64,000 nt of DNA from positions 18,306,501 through 18,370,500 of the forward strand of contig JAUIMM010000115.1 in the NCBI GenBank assembly GCA_031769625.1, written 5' to 3'. This DNA is from Taudactylus pleione. Lineage: Eukaryota > Chordata > Amphibia > Anura > Myobatrachidae. This document shows, piece after piece, positions 10,300 through 21,373 of this stretch (position 1 is its first letter; each line of letters begins with the position of its first letter). The translations under genes were made by a program, and so were the position numbers. Under the pieces are notes generated by a model. The model saw only the letters and a program-made list of their open reading frames with translations. It searched no databases and was not told the DNA's origin.

Positions 10300-13000
10300 T
10301 TTATTTGAAAATAAAACTCATGGCTATGAAGGTGTTTTTATGGAACTATTTCTCAAGCTTGCCCGACAAGAGAATATTTCCTATGGAAATAGTGCGAGAT
10401 GAGGTCTGGAGAGAGGATCAGAATATCCACTAGTTAAATGCTATTTCATTGTTTATGATCTTGAAAGGTCTCATGTATGATATTTGTTGGATATATCACC
10501 CTTCCCAGTACATGAAGTGAGTCGAGCATACAGACCTTTGAGAGGAGGATGAATTGGGCCTAGAGAGTGGATAACACATGAAACCAGTGGCCAATTTGAT
10601 GGTATTTAAATAACTCATGAGAGCTGCGGGAATAATGGACCTGTAGGAAAGAGTATTAATGGAGAGAACCACCATCGACAAAATCAGGGATCAAACTGGT
10701 TAGAGCTAAAATAAAAATCTTGGTAGTGGGCAGAGAGACCACTTCGTGTAAGGAAATTAAATGATCCCAAGCCTATATGGAGACTCTTGTAGAGGAAAGA
10801 ATTGGAAGTTGGCAAGGACGAAGGCAATTTGGAATCCAGAGGCAGTCAGCCAATGGAAAGCCAGTTACCCAACACTTTGTGATGGGAGAACGTGTCCAGT
10901 CTCTAAGTTGAGTAACCAGACCTGCATCTTGGTATCTAGCAAGTTCAGGGAAAACTTGCCCTTTAAGAAAGGGATATCCTACAAGCAATTTTGGAGATTT
11001 ATTTGGGGATTTATTCTTCCACACATTTTTGGTCCGTATGGCCTGGCATTTAAATATGTTCTAGAAAAAGCATATGGGATTGTACAAAATACATACTTAC
11101 AAATGACATTTTAAAGGCAGCTAAACAGCCTAGCCATGAGATATCATAGAAGACCCAAGATTTAGTAAGGGATGACAACTGAATAGGGATATTGACATCA
11201 AAACCATTGACAGAGACTGAGGATCCTGAATATCCAAATAGAGGAATAAAGTTGATTGCCAATTATATTTAAAGCTTGTGCAGTGCTGAAGTATAGTGTG
11301 CTGTGGGAGATTAATGGTTGAGGCTTCTGATTTAAGAATTTGACTTGTAATAGGAAGCTAAATTATAACTATCCAACAGGTCATGTAAATAAGATTATGA
11401 GGCCAATGGCTTCATAGCAAAAAGGACGACGTCATCTGCAAAGAGACAGAGCTTATGAGTAGAATCCCCAGCCCTGACCACTGGGAAGTTCCCCTGCAGC
11501 AGGAATTTTAGCAGCAAGATGTTCACAAGCTACAAAAAAAAAAAAGTGGAAAGAGGGCACCCTTGATTAGTTATGGGAAATGCGTCAGCAAGATACCCAT
11601 TACTAAACACGAGCAGAAGGGGCAGTATATAAAGCTAAATTAGAAGACATAATATGTCCTTGAAATCCAAATCTGGAGAGAACAGCCTGCATGTATAACC
11701 AATGCAATTAAAATCCTTCTCTGCATTTAGAGAGAGCAAAACAGTCTACTCCCAATGCAGAGATGACATCAATCAGATTGAAAAACCCTAAAGATATTGT
11801 TTGAGGCCTGTCTACTTGAGACAAATCCCATTTGGTCAAGGTAGATTAGTGAGGGGAGAAGAGATCCAATGCGGCTAGCAATTAACTTAGGATAAATCCT
11901 AAACATCACCGTTTAAATTGGCAATTGGGCTATAGTTTTTAAAATCCACAGGGTACCTCCCAGGTAAAGTGTCTCAATTTGTGCCTCTAACATCTCTGGG
12001 AGAATATCCGTGCCTCGAACCACCACTTTAAGAGCACACCAAAATATTGAAAGGGGCAATTAGTGTTCAAGTAGAGTGAAAGACTATGGTCAAGAGCTTA
12101 TTTAGTGTCTATATTAGACAAAAGATGGGGTCTCCAGGGACTTGGGGGCATTTTGATAAGAGATAGTTTCCAAAACCTCAGTGGTGGATCATGGTCTGCC
12201 CAAGTAATTAGGAGGACAGAGATTGTCCTAGATTGCTGCATTATCCATTTATCAGACAGAACCATATCAATCCTGGAGCTATGAACAGGGAAGAAAAGGG
12301 TGCAACCTCCAAAAATCATACAAATTGAATTCTGCTAGGAGATTATGCAATGCAAGAGAGAATCCAGCAGTTGAGCGGAAAACACAAGTTATGGTATCTA
12401 TCCAATTTGGGGTTAAGGACCAAATTAAAATCACAACATGTCCCAGTTTTTTTTTTTTGTGCAATTTCCCCATACACCTGGGGAGACCTGGGTAGTGTTC
12501 ATCGCATAAACAGACACGATAGTGACCCACCTGTCCTCCAGGAGATCAGTCAATATATTTCACTGTGCTGTTTACCTTATGTTCAGAACTTTTAATAAGT
12601 ATATAATGTTAATTTTTAATACGAGTGCAACCACTTTTTGACAATTCTTTTTCTTAGTTTTTGTTTAGTATAATATGAGATAATGGACAGAGTTGTACGC
12701 TATTTTAGAAAATGCAAAACAAAATATATATGAAGCTAAAAAAAAAGAGAATCACTGCCCCATTATGTTTAAGCAGACTATTTGCAAAGTGTCTCAGGGG
12801 ATATCTATGATAATGGAGTAAAGTGAGTTTCTTGCCGAGCTTCCAAATTAGCCAGTTGATTATGAAAGGTGTACAGTGCCAATCTACGCTTATTAGAGGA
12901 GTTTAACCCTTTCACATTCAGAGAAAAAAAAATGATCGCATAACTCTTATAAGAACACCATATTAAATCCCATATGAGGAATAAGGGAAGGGGGTTAGGA
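10300..13000 (-). mobile_element. Decayed L1-type LINE, ORF2 remnant
   Basis: Reading the minus strand, landmarks of L1 ORF2 appear in order. The endonuclease start lies at about 12925-12835 (LNVKGLNSSNKRRLAL, then RQETHF). The later endonuclease follows at about 12380-12280 (EFNLYDFWRLHP, SRIDMVLSDKW). The reverse transcriptase has DQMGF and RQASNNIFRVF near 11855-11795 and the catalytic box LFADDVVLF at about 11445-11410. The C-terminal part lies near 10930 (ELARYQDAGLVTQLRDW). Stops and frameshifts are frequent. The span is about 2.6 kb where a complete ORF2 needs about 3.6 kb, so there are internal deletions. An A-rich linker at 12950-13030 fits the inter-ORF region. ORF1 is not recognisable. 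Confidence 0.8.
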
Positions 13001-13417
13001 AAAAGAACAAAGAAAAAAAAAAAAACCTAATCAACCCTCTATAATGTGCTAGTGTGTTTACTGCAGGGGAAAATGGAGTTGCAGTAAATTGGAAAAAGCC
13101 GGGAGAAGTGGTACTAAAGCTATTACCCATGTATAACATCTAAACACAGAATTGGAGAAGACATAAACAATATAACAAATAACAAACACAGCATTAAAGA
13201 TATCAGAAAAAACTGGTGAATATAATAATATATAGGGAGGAGAGACTATAAACATATCATAAATTGCAAAGTCCCAGTATAAACTCGCGTATCCCTTAAG
13301 GGGTCTTGCCAAGAGCATCTGTCCATAGGTAGAAGACAACAGTTTGGAGTTACGTAGAACATTTTAAGGAAACGTGAAAAGGGAGAAATATGACAATGGG
13401 CTAACTAAAGACAAAGG
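13001..13417. other. Possible 5' remainder of the L1
   Basis: Non-coding now. It lies directly 5' (on the minus strand) of the L1 ORF2 and may be inter-ORF or ORF1 sequence, but I cannot show homology. Confidence 0.3.
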
Positions 13418-13836
13418 GACTGATTCAGCACAGGATGGAATTGCAAAGCTGCATGCAAGCAGGTTTGCAATTCCATCCTTGCAATTATGGTAATGCAGCA
13501 GGAGGTGCCATGCCTTCTGCGTGCATTATTTGTCCAAGGACGCAGCATCAGATAATCTGTGATTTTGGTCATGTAAGCTTGGTGTCACTGATACAAGAAA
13601 GAGGCCAGGATCCCGGCCTCTCCCAAAACATCGGCGACACGCCTCCGTTTTGGAAACCGGAGACCGTCGCTGCCCCCTTCCCGCCCTCAAATGGCAGCAG
13701 ACTGTCAATGGCAGACAGTCTGCTGTCACTCTGCGTGCGATGACGTAGGACCCGTACTGCACCTACTCTGTACAGGCCCACCACCTGCACAGATTCCCGA
13801 CCATCGGGAATCTGCCTTCTGCTGAATAAGGCCCAA
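13418..13836. mobile_element. MITE with GATTCAGCA ends
   Basis: Ends GGGACTGATTCAGCA and TGCTGAATAAGGCCC are imperfect inverted repeats. CAAAG occurs at both borders. The interior is GC-rich and has hairpins, such as the pair of 'ttgcaattccatcct' stretches near 13436-13480 and 'agactgtcaatggcagacagtct' near 13700. No transposase. Confidence 0.6.
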
Positions 13837-14249
13837 AGTCACCATTCAGATATAACAGAAGCACTTCTTTTAGCTGAAGATGGCAGGACAACAGAGAAAT
13901 CCCAATCGGAAAGGAGTTTAAACCTGGCATACACTGGAAATCTCCATCATTATGTGAATTCTTGAGCGGGAAAAGTTGGAGGCCACCAGTCAGCCACCAG
14001 CCATCTCAGTCGCTAGAAATTAACCCTCAGGGGCATGGGCGTCTTAACAGAGGAGGGGGCCCATGTGCATTCCCCCGTCAGGGGCCCCCTCCTCTCACCC
14101 TGGCAGCCGACTGACACGGCTGGCCATCCACCGCGTCATCAGTACACTCTAAGCACACTCTAGTGCGCATGTGCAAATCGCCGGGGAAATGGTTCACCGC
14201 AATTTTCACAGCGATTTCCTCACAGCGCATGCGCAGAATGCCAGAAAAA
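13837..14249. other. No recognisable gene
   Basis: Non-coding. The part at 14030-14110 has a short foldback ('gagggggcccatg' / 'ggggccccctc'). Confidence 0.4.
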
Positions 14250-14746
14250 TGGCCGATGATGGATTTGATGGTGCTCCGGGGGATCATTAAAGATTTGGAT
14301 ATGTTTTTATAACCCAACCCAGAACTATACTTCTCAACAACTTTGTCCCTGACTTGTTTGGAGAGCTCCTTGGTCTTCATGGTGTGATGCTTCTTGCTTA
14401 GTGGTGTTGCAGCCTCTGGGGCCTTTCAGAAAAGGTGTGTTTATACAAGTTGAGTCTCCCATATCCAAATATTCCGAAATACGGAATATTCCGAGATACA
14501 GAATTATTTTGGCATGACTGAGATAATGAAACCTTTTGATTTTTGATGGTTCAGTGTACACAAACTTTGTCTAAGGCACAAATTATTAAAAATATTGTGT
14601 AAAATTACCTTCAGGCTATGTATGAAACATAAATTAATTTAATTTCTGTACACAAACTTTGCTTGAGCCACAACATTTTTGAAAATATTGTATAAAATTA
14701 CCTGCAGTTAAAAAGCCAAGGGGGTGAATACTTTTGCAAGGCACTG
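14250..14746 (-). mobile_element. Tc1-like transposon remnant
   Basis: The minus strand encodes the first ~45 residues of a Tc1 transposase (MKTKELSKQVRDKVVEKY at 14380 downwards, then IPRSTIKSIIGHF), i.e. the first helix-turn-helix. The terminus at 14712-14746 reads AAGCCAAGGGGGTGAATAC...GGCACTG next to TA and matches the end of the Tc1 at 52469-56228. Between them, 14440-14640 contains an inserted AT-rich repeat ('gagtctcccatatccaaat', 'tattccgaaatacgg'). The rest of the transposase and the other terminus are missing. Confidence 0.75.
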
Positions 14747-14783
14747 TATCATCAAGTGTCTATCCAGAATAAGAGAAGAACAT

Positions 14784-15297
14784 AGGCACTCATTCAGAGG
14801 CGATCGCGCTCTCTGAATGAGAGCGGCCGCTTCTTTTTTTTTAGTGCGGCCTCCTGGTCGCTAGCTAAGCTGTGGGTTACCACCCAGAGCTTAGCAACCG
14901 ACCAGGGTGATGGTCGCGATGGTCAAGACCATCGGGGCTTGCGACGAGACCCTAAGGTTGGGTCTTGCCAACCGCAAGCCTCAGGGGGCTTCCTGCTCTG
15001 ATCGAGCAGGAAGCTCCCCACTGACATCACTGCTGACTGCTGATGTCAGTGTGGCCGCCCTCAAAACGGCAAGCGTTCCGTCCGTTTGTGTAGCCACCCC
15101 CCCGCCCTGCCTACAAAATGGGCCGAGCTGTCGATCAACATCGACAGCCGGGCCTTTTGTAGTGAGCTCCGCAACGAGAGCGTTTTTCTCTCGCTCCGGG
15201 GCTTGCGCACACGCAGTGCGGCCGCTGCGCGTGCGCATGACCAAAACATCGACCCGGTTGTGAGCGCGCAGCGCTTGTGACCGGGTCTGAATGAGGT
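14784..15297. mobile_element. Harbinger-like MITE, CTCATTCAG family, copy 1
   Basis: Ends GGCACTCATTCAGAGGCG and GGGTCTGAATGAGGTCC are inverted repeats; ATA flanks both sides, a 3-bp duplication size used by PIF/Harbinger elements. The interior is a chain of GC-rich hairpins (for example 'gatggtcaagaccatc', 'tgacatcactgctgactgctgatgtca', 'tgtcgatcaacatcgaca'). It shares long stretches with the copies at 18431 and 53711. No coding capacity; open frames across it are artefacts of the GC-rich composition. Confidence 0.7.
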
Positions 15298-16181
15298 CCA
15301 TAGTTCCCAAAAAGTTGATGTCCTTGTAAGTGTTTCACCAGAGAAGAGAGATGTGAAAAAAGTTTACCTTGGTATGCTTTCAGATGAGGTTGCCAAACTG
15401 TAGCTCAAAGTAGACACTGCACACTGGCTGAGGAAAGTCCAACAGGCCCGAGGATCAATATTGGAATACGGTGATAGAGGAATGTAAAGGCAAGAAACTA
15501 TGGAGAAGGCACTTTTATATTACTCAAAATAACACTTTCATAATTTGATGTGTAACGTGATGACTGAAGCTGGTCTTTGTGTAAGCATTACTTATAAACC
15601 CTAAAATATGTGGGTACCACAACATCAGCAGAGCACATGGTCTGAATAAACTAATGTGGGTATGTATGACACGTCTGTACTGCTGGCAATTGGTACTTCT
15701 ATCCTAAGCAGTGAGTGACTGCAATTCCTGGCGCTGTTGATTAATAAATTTATTTGAATCAATCAACACTTGCTGCATGTACATTTAGGTCTGGTTAAGA
15801 CCCTAAAGATATAAAATCTCAATACAAACAATAAAAAATACAAAGATTACTGCGCTTGGTGTTGATATAAATTGCATTCAGATAGAAAAAAAAATCAATA
15901 TAAAACAGTTTGCTCTCTATTAGTAAACAGGATGCTCTATTGGGAAAATACCATTTAATGGTTGAATAATCAAATCGCAAACAAACAATAATAAAATAGA
16001 ATCTAAAAACAATTGATACACCTAAATAGCAACATAAATATATAGCAGCATGTAGGGATTGCATATACATATGCACCCAAATCCTAGTATCTTGAAATTG
16101 AATACAAAATGTCTATTCAAACCAAATGGAAGGGTTACTTTGTTGCAATCGTGTCCTTTCACAGAGGGAATGTCAATTTAT
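15298..16181. other. No recognisable gene
   Basis: Mostly AT-rich non-coding DNA; I see no element boundary or coding motif. Confidence 0.4.
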
Positions 16182-16725
16182 ACCCCTTTTACACCGACTG
16201 AAATATCCCGGGTTGATGCACGTGAACGCGCATAATCCCGGGAATTTCGTCGGTGTGAACGGATCAACCCGGGTCCAGTGACCCAGGGATCCGACCCTGC
16301 TCCATTGCAGGGTTGAGCGCGGGTTATTCCCCTGTCACCCTGCAATGTAAACGGCGCGGCGCGGCTCACGATGACCCGGGTCATGCCACCTGATTGGCCG
16401 GCTTCAGTGGCACTTGGAAATGACATCATCTCCAAGCGGCCACTGCAAGCAGCGCCTGGCCGAGCGGCACAAAGCAGCGCACCCCACCCGCTCTCCCTGC
16501 CTCCGGACCGCTGCAGGATAAGATAAGTAGGTTGCGGGGGGGGGGAGGGAGGGGAAAAGCGCTGCTCACCGTCGCCGGGCAGCCGGGTCAGTTGTGAATG
16601 GTGCCGACTCGGGCATAGCCCGGGTCGGCGCCGCAGTGTAAAAGGGGTTTGCCCCGGGTCTGATCCAGGTTGGAAACGTGTTCCAAATCCCGGGTCAGAC
16701 CCGGGGATTTTGGTGTAAAAGGGGT
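16182..16725. mobile_element. GC-rich MITE with ACCCCTTTTACAC ends
   Basis: Left end ACCCCTTTTACACCGAC; right ends GTGTAAAAGGGGT occur both at about 16637-16649 and at 16712-16725. So one complete copy is probably followed by a partial second copy. The interior is rich in CCCGGG palindromes. Classification of the family is not possible from the sequence alone. Confidence 0.55.
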
Positions 16726-16919
16726 GTTAGTAAAATATAAGTCAGGTTCAAATCCTTGTTTAACAATGCAGACATACCGGTTATATATTGCGCAGCCTTT
16801 AATAGATAAACACTGGCATCCCAGTGTTGCGGGGTATAACCAGAGAATATGTGGTGATAAAGAGTTACCTCTATTGGTGCAGGTTGATGTTTTTTTGTGG
16901 GACCGCAGGGTAGTCAGGC

Positions 16920-18060
16920 GTGGCAGATATGATGTACAAGTCAAAGCCTGCCAAGGTACAAACCTCTACGATGGCGATATTTTTTACGTGTGCCCAGTGT
17001 AATGTCAAATTGCCATGTGGACAGTTAGACTCCGGCGCTGTGCGTGGACTGTCAGATGGGGCCCACTTGTGCGCAGGCGTCAGGTGGTGCCACATCCGCC
17101 TCGGACGAACTGGCATGGGCTCAGGCTATGGGTCGGTCGCTTTCTGACTTGGTGAGGCTCATGGTTCGTCAGCGGGAAGAACAGGCTCAGGCGGCCGCGC
17201 CGGTCCCTATCATGCAGTCGCCTCCCACTGCCGAAGTAGTCACCCACCCGGGTCCCCGATCCACCTTGGTTTCGTACCATGAGCGCACAGTGGCGGGATT
17301 CGAGAAGGTTTCCTCTTATATGGAATGGTTCTTTGAGGATCCTAAGCTCTGCACTGCGCATAAGTGTCTTCCTTCATCCAGGGGACCGTTAGACATTTCG
17401 GATCCCGAGGAGGGGGAACTTCCAGAGGAGGAGGTTCTTTCCATAAGAGGAGGGTCCAGTGCCCTCTTTGGGTCAAGGTGTGGAGGATCTCATTACGGCA
17501 GTGAGGGCAGCCTCTGGACAGCCTAGACCTGGATACCCAAGCAGCAGTGGTGGGACCATTCAAGCGTAGGCGTAAGAGGATTGTTTGTTTCCTGCCTTCC
17601 TTGGACCTCTTGGATCTTGTCGAGGAGGCGTGGAAGACGTCAGATAAGAAATTCTCCATCCCTCGTAAGTTTGCAGCCCTTTACCCATTCCCGCCAGACC
17701 TGGTCACCAAATGGGAACAGGCTCCCAAGGTGGATGCGGCTGTGGCACGTTTGTCCAAACACACTGCGCTTCCAGTCAGGGTCTCTGCATCCTTTAAGGA
17801 TCCCCTGGATAAAAAATTGGAAGGTTGCCTTTGGGGCATTTTTATTGGCTCGGGTGTCATTATTTGCCCTTTGCTGGTCTCTGCATTAATCACTCGGGCC
17901 ATGGAGACATGGGCTGATAGACTAGTTGCTGGACTTCAGGGTGACCTATCCAGAGAGGTGTTGCTGGTTTTGGCGGAACAATTTAGTGGGGCGCAGCGGA
18001 ATATGTGTGTGAGGCCATCCAGCATGGTGCTCAGGTATCCTCCAGGATTTTGGCTATAGC
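16920..18060 (+). pseudogene. DIRS gag-like ORF remnant
   Basis: Starting at ATG 16920 the frame encodes a short basic N-terminus followed by TCAQCNVKLPCG, a cysteine pair like the metal-binding heads of amphibian DIRS gag proteins. Coding character continues in other frames: 17044-17526, with a Gln/Ala-rich stretch and an acidic segment SDPEEGELPEEE, then 17547-18059. At least two frameshifts are needed. The function in family members is nucleic-acid binding and particle formation; here it is broken. Confidence 0.6.
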
Positions 18061-18430
18061 AGTCTCGGCTTGCAGGGCACTCTGGCTCTGCGCCTGGGAG
18101 ACCGATGCTGAATTTAAGCGTTCTTTAGAATCTCTCCCTTTTTGAGGGTTAGAGGTCCTGTTTGGCTCTGAATTGGATACCATCATTGCCCAGGCACCTT
18201 AAAGGAAAAGCACTTTCCTTCCCATAGTGGCCCAAAAACAATGGGGCCCTTGGTTCAGGGTTTTTCGCTCTTCCTTTCGAGGGGGAGTATCGGTTAGAGG
18301 TCAGGCTGCTAGGGATGATTTTTCCCCAGCAGAGGTTTTGCTCCACGGGGCAGGTTTTCCAGTGTCTTCAGGCGCTCGGGAGCAAAGGCTCCTGAGAAGC
18401 CTAGCACCTGATGGGGTCTCTGCCCACTAA

Positions 18431-18580
18431 GGCCCTCATTCAGAGGCGCTCGCAAAATGCGAGCTGTCGCTCTGAATGTGGGTGGCCACTTGGGTTTTGA
18501 AGTGCGGCCTCCTGGTCGCTACCTAAGCTGTGCACCCACAGCTTTAGCGACCGACCAGGTTGATGATCGCGATGGTCAAG
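18431..18580. mobile_element. Harbinger-like MITE fragment inside DIRS
   Basis: Starts GGCCCTCATTCAGAGGCG directly after TAA and matches the left ~150 bp of the MITE at 14784 ('ggcctcctggtcgcta', 'gaccgaccagg', 'gcgatggtcaag'). The right half and right terminus are absent, so it was truncated by later deletion. Confidence 0.65.
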
Positions 18581-18779
18581 CCGCCTCCTCCGATTCAGGG
18601 ACTGGTGAGTTGTGTCGACAGCCGATGCCTGGGTGAGGGACGTTGTCTCCTGAGGCATGTAATTGACCTCAGGGGGCCATCGGCGCAAAGTTTTTTTTCA
18701 CGACTGCCCTTCCCAGGGACACGGAGAAGATAATGGTCCTGGACCAGGCCATCAGTTCTCTGCTTTCGTAAGGAGTTAT

Positions 18780-19880
18780 TTTTCTGGTGTCACAACGGAA
18801 AAGGGTTTTTGCTCCAACATTTTCCTAGTCTGAAAGCACAATGACGCCTATTCCCGATTTTGAATCTACGGACCTTGAACATCAGACTGTGGGTGGACCA
18901 GTTCCGCATGGATTCTCTCCAATCTGTGATCCAGGGAATGTCAGCCAACAAATTTTTGGCTGTGCTCGACGTCAGAGATGCATACCTCAATGTTCCTATT
19001 TGGGCAGGGCACCATTCTCCCATCAAGTTCACAGTCAGACAGGCACATTACCAGTTCCAGGCCCTGCATTCGACTTGGCAACAGCCCCACGTGTCTTCAC
19101 GAAGATCATGGCTGTTATGGTGAGTCTGCTGCACTCGCAAGGCTTAACGGTCATTCCCTATTTGGATGATCTGCTAGTGAAAGCAGATTCGGCGTCCCAG
19201 TTGCAGGCCCATCCTGAACTTCGAGAAGTCTCACCTCACACCTTTCCAGCGCCTGATGTTTTTAGGGGTGATATTCGATACGTCTCTCCAAAAGAGTCTC
19301 CCTGCCCGAGCCCAAAGCCTGGGCGCTCCAGGATTTGGTCATGAAGGTGCTGTCAGTGCCTCGCCCCTTCAACTGGCTGAGCATGAAGTTACTGGGTACG
19401 ATGGTCTATACCTTTGAGACCATCCAGCATGCACGCTTCCACTCACGAAACTTCCAGTGGGAGATTTTCTGAAATTGGGCGGCTCGCACGGAGGACCGCT
19501 CCTATCAGCTTTTGGTTCTGCCAAACAGCATTCGTCAGTCTCTTCAATGGTGGCTGGTTTCCGATCACCTGCTCCAGGGTCGTTCCTTGGTCACTCCCAG
19601 CTGTGTCATTGTGACTACAGACGCAAGTCTCAATGGTTGGGGAGTGGTGACGTCGAACCTTTTGTCTTTGGTTGTCATCAGAGACTGGGAGCCCAGAACA
19701 TCCTGGCTGGCTGTCCAGTAAGGATTCAGTCAGACAATGCCTCAGCGGTGGCTTATGTAAACCACCAGGGCAGTACCAAGAGCGCGGTTGCCATGGCAGA
19801 GGCAAGTCGCATTCTCACTTGGGGAGAGATTTTTGTCTCGACTTTCTCGGCAGTGTTCATTCCGGGCGTGTAAAATGGAA
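18780..19880 (+). pseudogene. DIRS reverse transcriptase / RNase H remnant
   Basis: Motif A is readable as AVLDVRDAYLNVPI (about 18957-18998). The catalytic box YLDD (19159-19170, followed by LLVKADSASQ) is intact but in a different frame, so there is at least one frameshift between them. RNase H follows: VTTDASLNGWGV at about 19612-19647, QSDNASAVAYVNHQGST at about 19728-19780 and KADFLSR near 19878. The Asp residues of the RNase H core are conserved. In DIRS elements this polyprotein copies the RNA template. The stops and frame changes make this copy defective. Confidence 0.8.
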
Positions 19881-20269
19881 GGCGGATTTCCTCAGCCGGA
19901 CCACCTTCCTGCCGGGGGAGTGGTCTCTCCACCCGGAAGTCTTCCAGCAGTTGGTGGACCTGATGGCGTCTCAGCACAATTGCAAGATCTCCCGATTTTG
20001 TGCGAGATCCCAGGACCCAATGGCCTTCGCAGTGGATGCCTTGACGATTCCCTTGAACTTCTGGCTGGCCTACCTTTTTCCTCCGATTCCTATGTTACCT
20101 CGGGTACTTAGGCGGGTCAGGGAGCAAACAGGTTCCAGTGATCCTAGTGGCTCCAGACTGGCCATGCAGGTCGTGGTTCATCACGGTCCTCAAGCTGGCC
20201 GTAGGTTCCGGTTGGCGTCTTCCGCTGTGATTAGATCTAGTCCTGCAGGGTCCGTCCGGGCACAACGAC

Positions 20270-20990
20270 CTTCCTTGATTGGCATTGACGGCCTGGTTGA
20301 TGAGACCGAGCTCTTAAAAGCTAAGGGGTTTTCCCCTTCCGTGATCCGGACGATGTTGTGGGCTCGGAAACAGGTTTCGTCACGCAACTACCACAGAGTC
20401 TGGAAGACCTACATCTTGTGGTGTGAATGGCGCGAAGTTCATACATCACAGTTCCGCCTTCCGAGGCTGTTGGCTTTCTTTCAGGGAGGCTTCAATCCTG
20501 AAAAGTACAGATTTCAGCTCTGTCAATCTATTTTCAGCGACGTCTGGCCCTCCTGCCGGAGGTTCGGACTATTTTGCAGGAGATGTTGCTGGTTAAACCT
20601 CCATTTCAGCCGCCAGTGGCTCCATATGATTTGACCATGGTCCTATCTGCTCTCAAGCAGGCTCCCTTTTAGCCGTTGGACTCTGTGGACCTTAGATTCA
20701 TCACATGGAAATTAGTTTTCCTTATGACCATTGCCTCTGCTCGGCGGGTCTCTGAGTTGGGGGCTTTGTCTTGCAAACCACCGTTCCTTATCTTCCATGG
20801 CGATCAGGCTGTTCTCCGAACAGCTCCTTAGTTTCAACCGAAGGTTGTTTCAGCAGACCATTGCAAGATGGCTCCGCTCTGTCATCTCTTGGGCCTATTG
20901 TGATGCGGGGCGACCGGCACCTGCCAAGGTGTCAGCTCATTCTACTTGGGCTGTGGCGACCACCAGGGCTTTTGAACGTCCCATAGTCCA
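20270..20990 (+). pseudogene. DIRS tyrosine recombinase remnant
   Basis: The N-terminal core-binding domain is readable (ETELLKAKGFSPSVIRTML, then YHRVWKTYILWCEW). The catalytic domain follows in other frames: the first Arg box is kept (SARRVSELGALSCKPPF, about 20734-20785). The region between it and the second box is much shorter than in the family, so an internal deletion is likely. The second box reads AHSTW (20935-20949) where the family has HxxR, so the second catalytic Arg has become Trp. The enzyme should be dead. Confidence 0.75.
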
Positions 20991-21019
20991 GTGGCCCCCA
21001 GCCTTGATGAAGGAGAAAA

Positions 21020-21373
21020 GGGGATTTTTGGTTACTTACCGTTTAATTATTTTCTCTGAATCAGGCTGAGGGACACTGCATACCCTCCCTCATGCTCAGT
21101 CATGTTGCGTAGTATTTTTGACAGCATTGGTTTCTATGGTAATGTTATTTTGGTTATATGTATGACAGTGTCACTGAGTTACTGCTTCTCGTTACAAGGC
21201 ACTTTTGAAGTTGTACTGCAATCATGGGGTTGCAGAGGAGAGGAGCTTGGGTTAAAGTTACAGAGGTTTTGTTAAGTGCCAGCTCCTTGCAGTCCCAGCT
21301 ACAACCCCATGGTCCAGTGTCCCCCAGCCTGATTCAGAGAAAAGGATCCAACGGTAAGTAACCAAAAATCCCC
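21020..21373. repeat. DIRS internal complementary region and right ITR
   Basis: GGATTTTTGGTTACTTACCG (21022-21041) is the exact reverse complement of 21346-21365. The pairing continues through TTTCTCTGAATCAGGCTG. The segment just before 21020 (CCCCAGCCTTGATGAAGGAG) should be the complement of the lost left end, as in other DIRS elements. Confidence 0.75.

Larger units (their letters stand above)
16920..21373 (+). mobile_element. Degenerate DIRS-type retrotransposon
   Basis: Remnants of gag, reverse transcriptase, RNase H and tyrosine recombinase occur in the order and orientation of DIRS elements. The right end has the typical arrangement: an internal complementary region at about 20995-21080, then an inverted terminal repeat ending about 21373 (21313-21373 is nearly the reverse complement of 21020-21078, allowing a few changes). 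The left inverted terminal repeat it predicts is not found upstream, so the 5' end is lost. A Harbinger-like MITE fragment (18431-18580) interrupts it. Many stops and frameshifts. Confidence 0.82.

Noticed and set aside
14907..15338. Overlapping frames of 62-118 codons on both strands
   Set aside because: They cross a GC-rich, hairpin-filled MITE in which stop codons are rare by composition.
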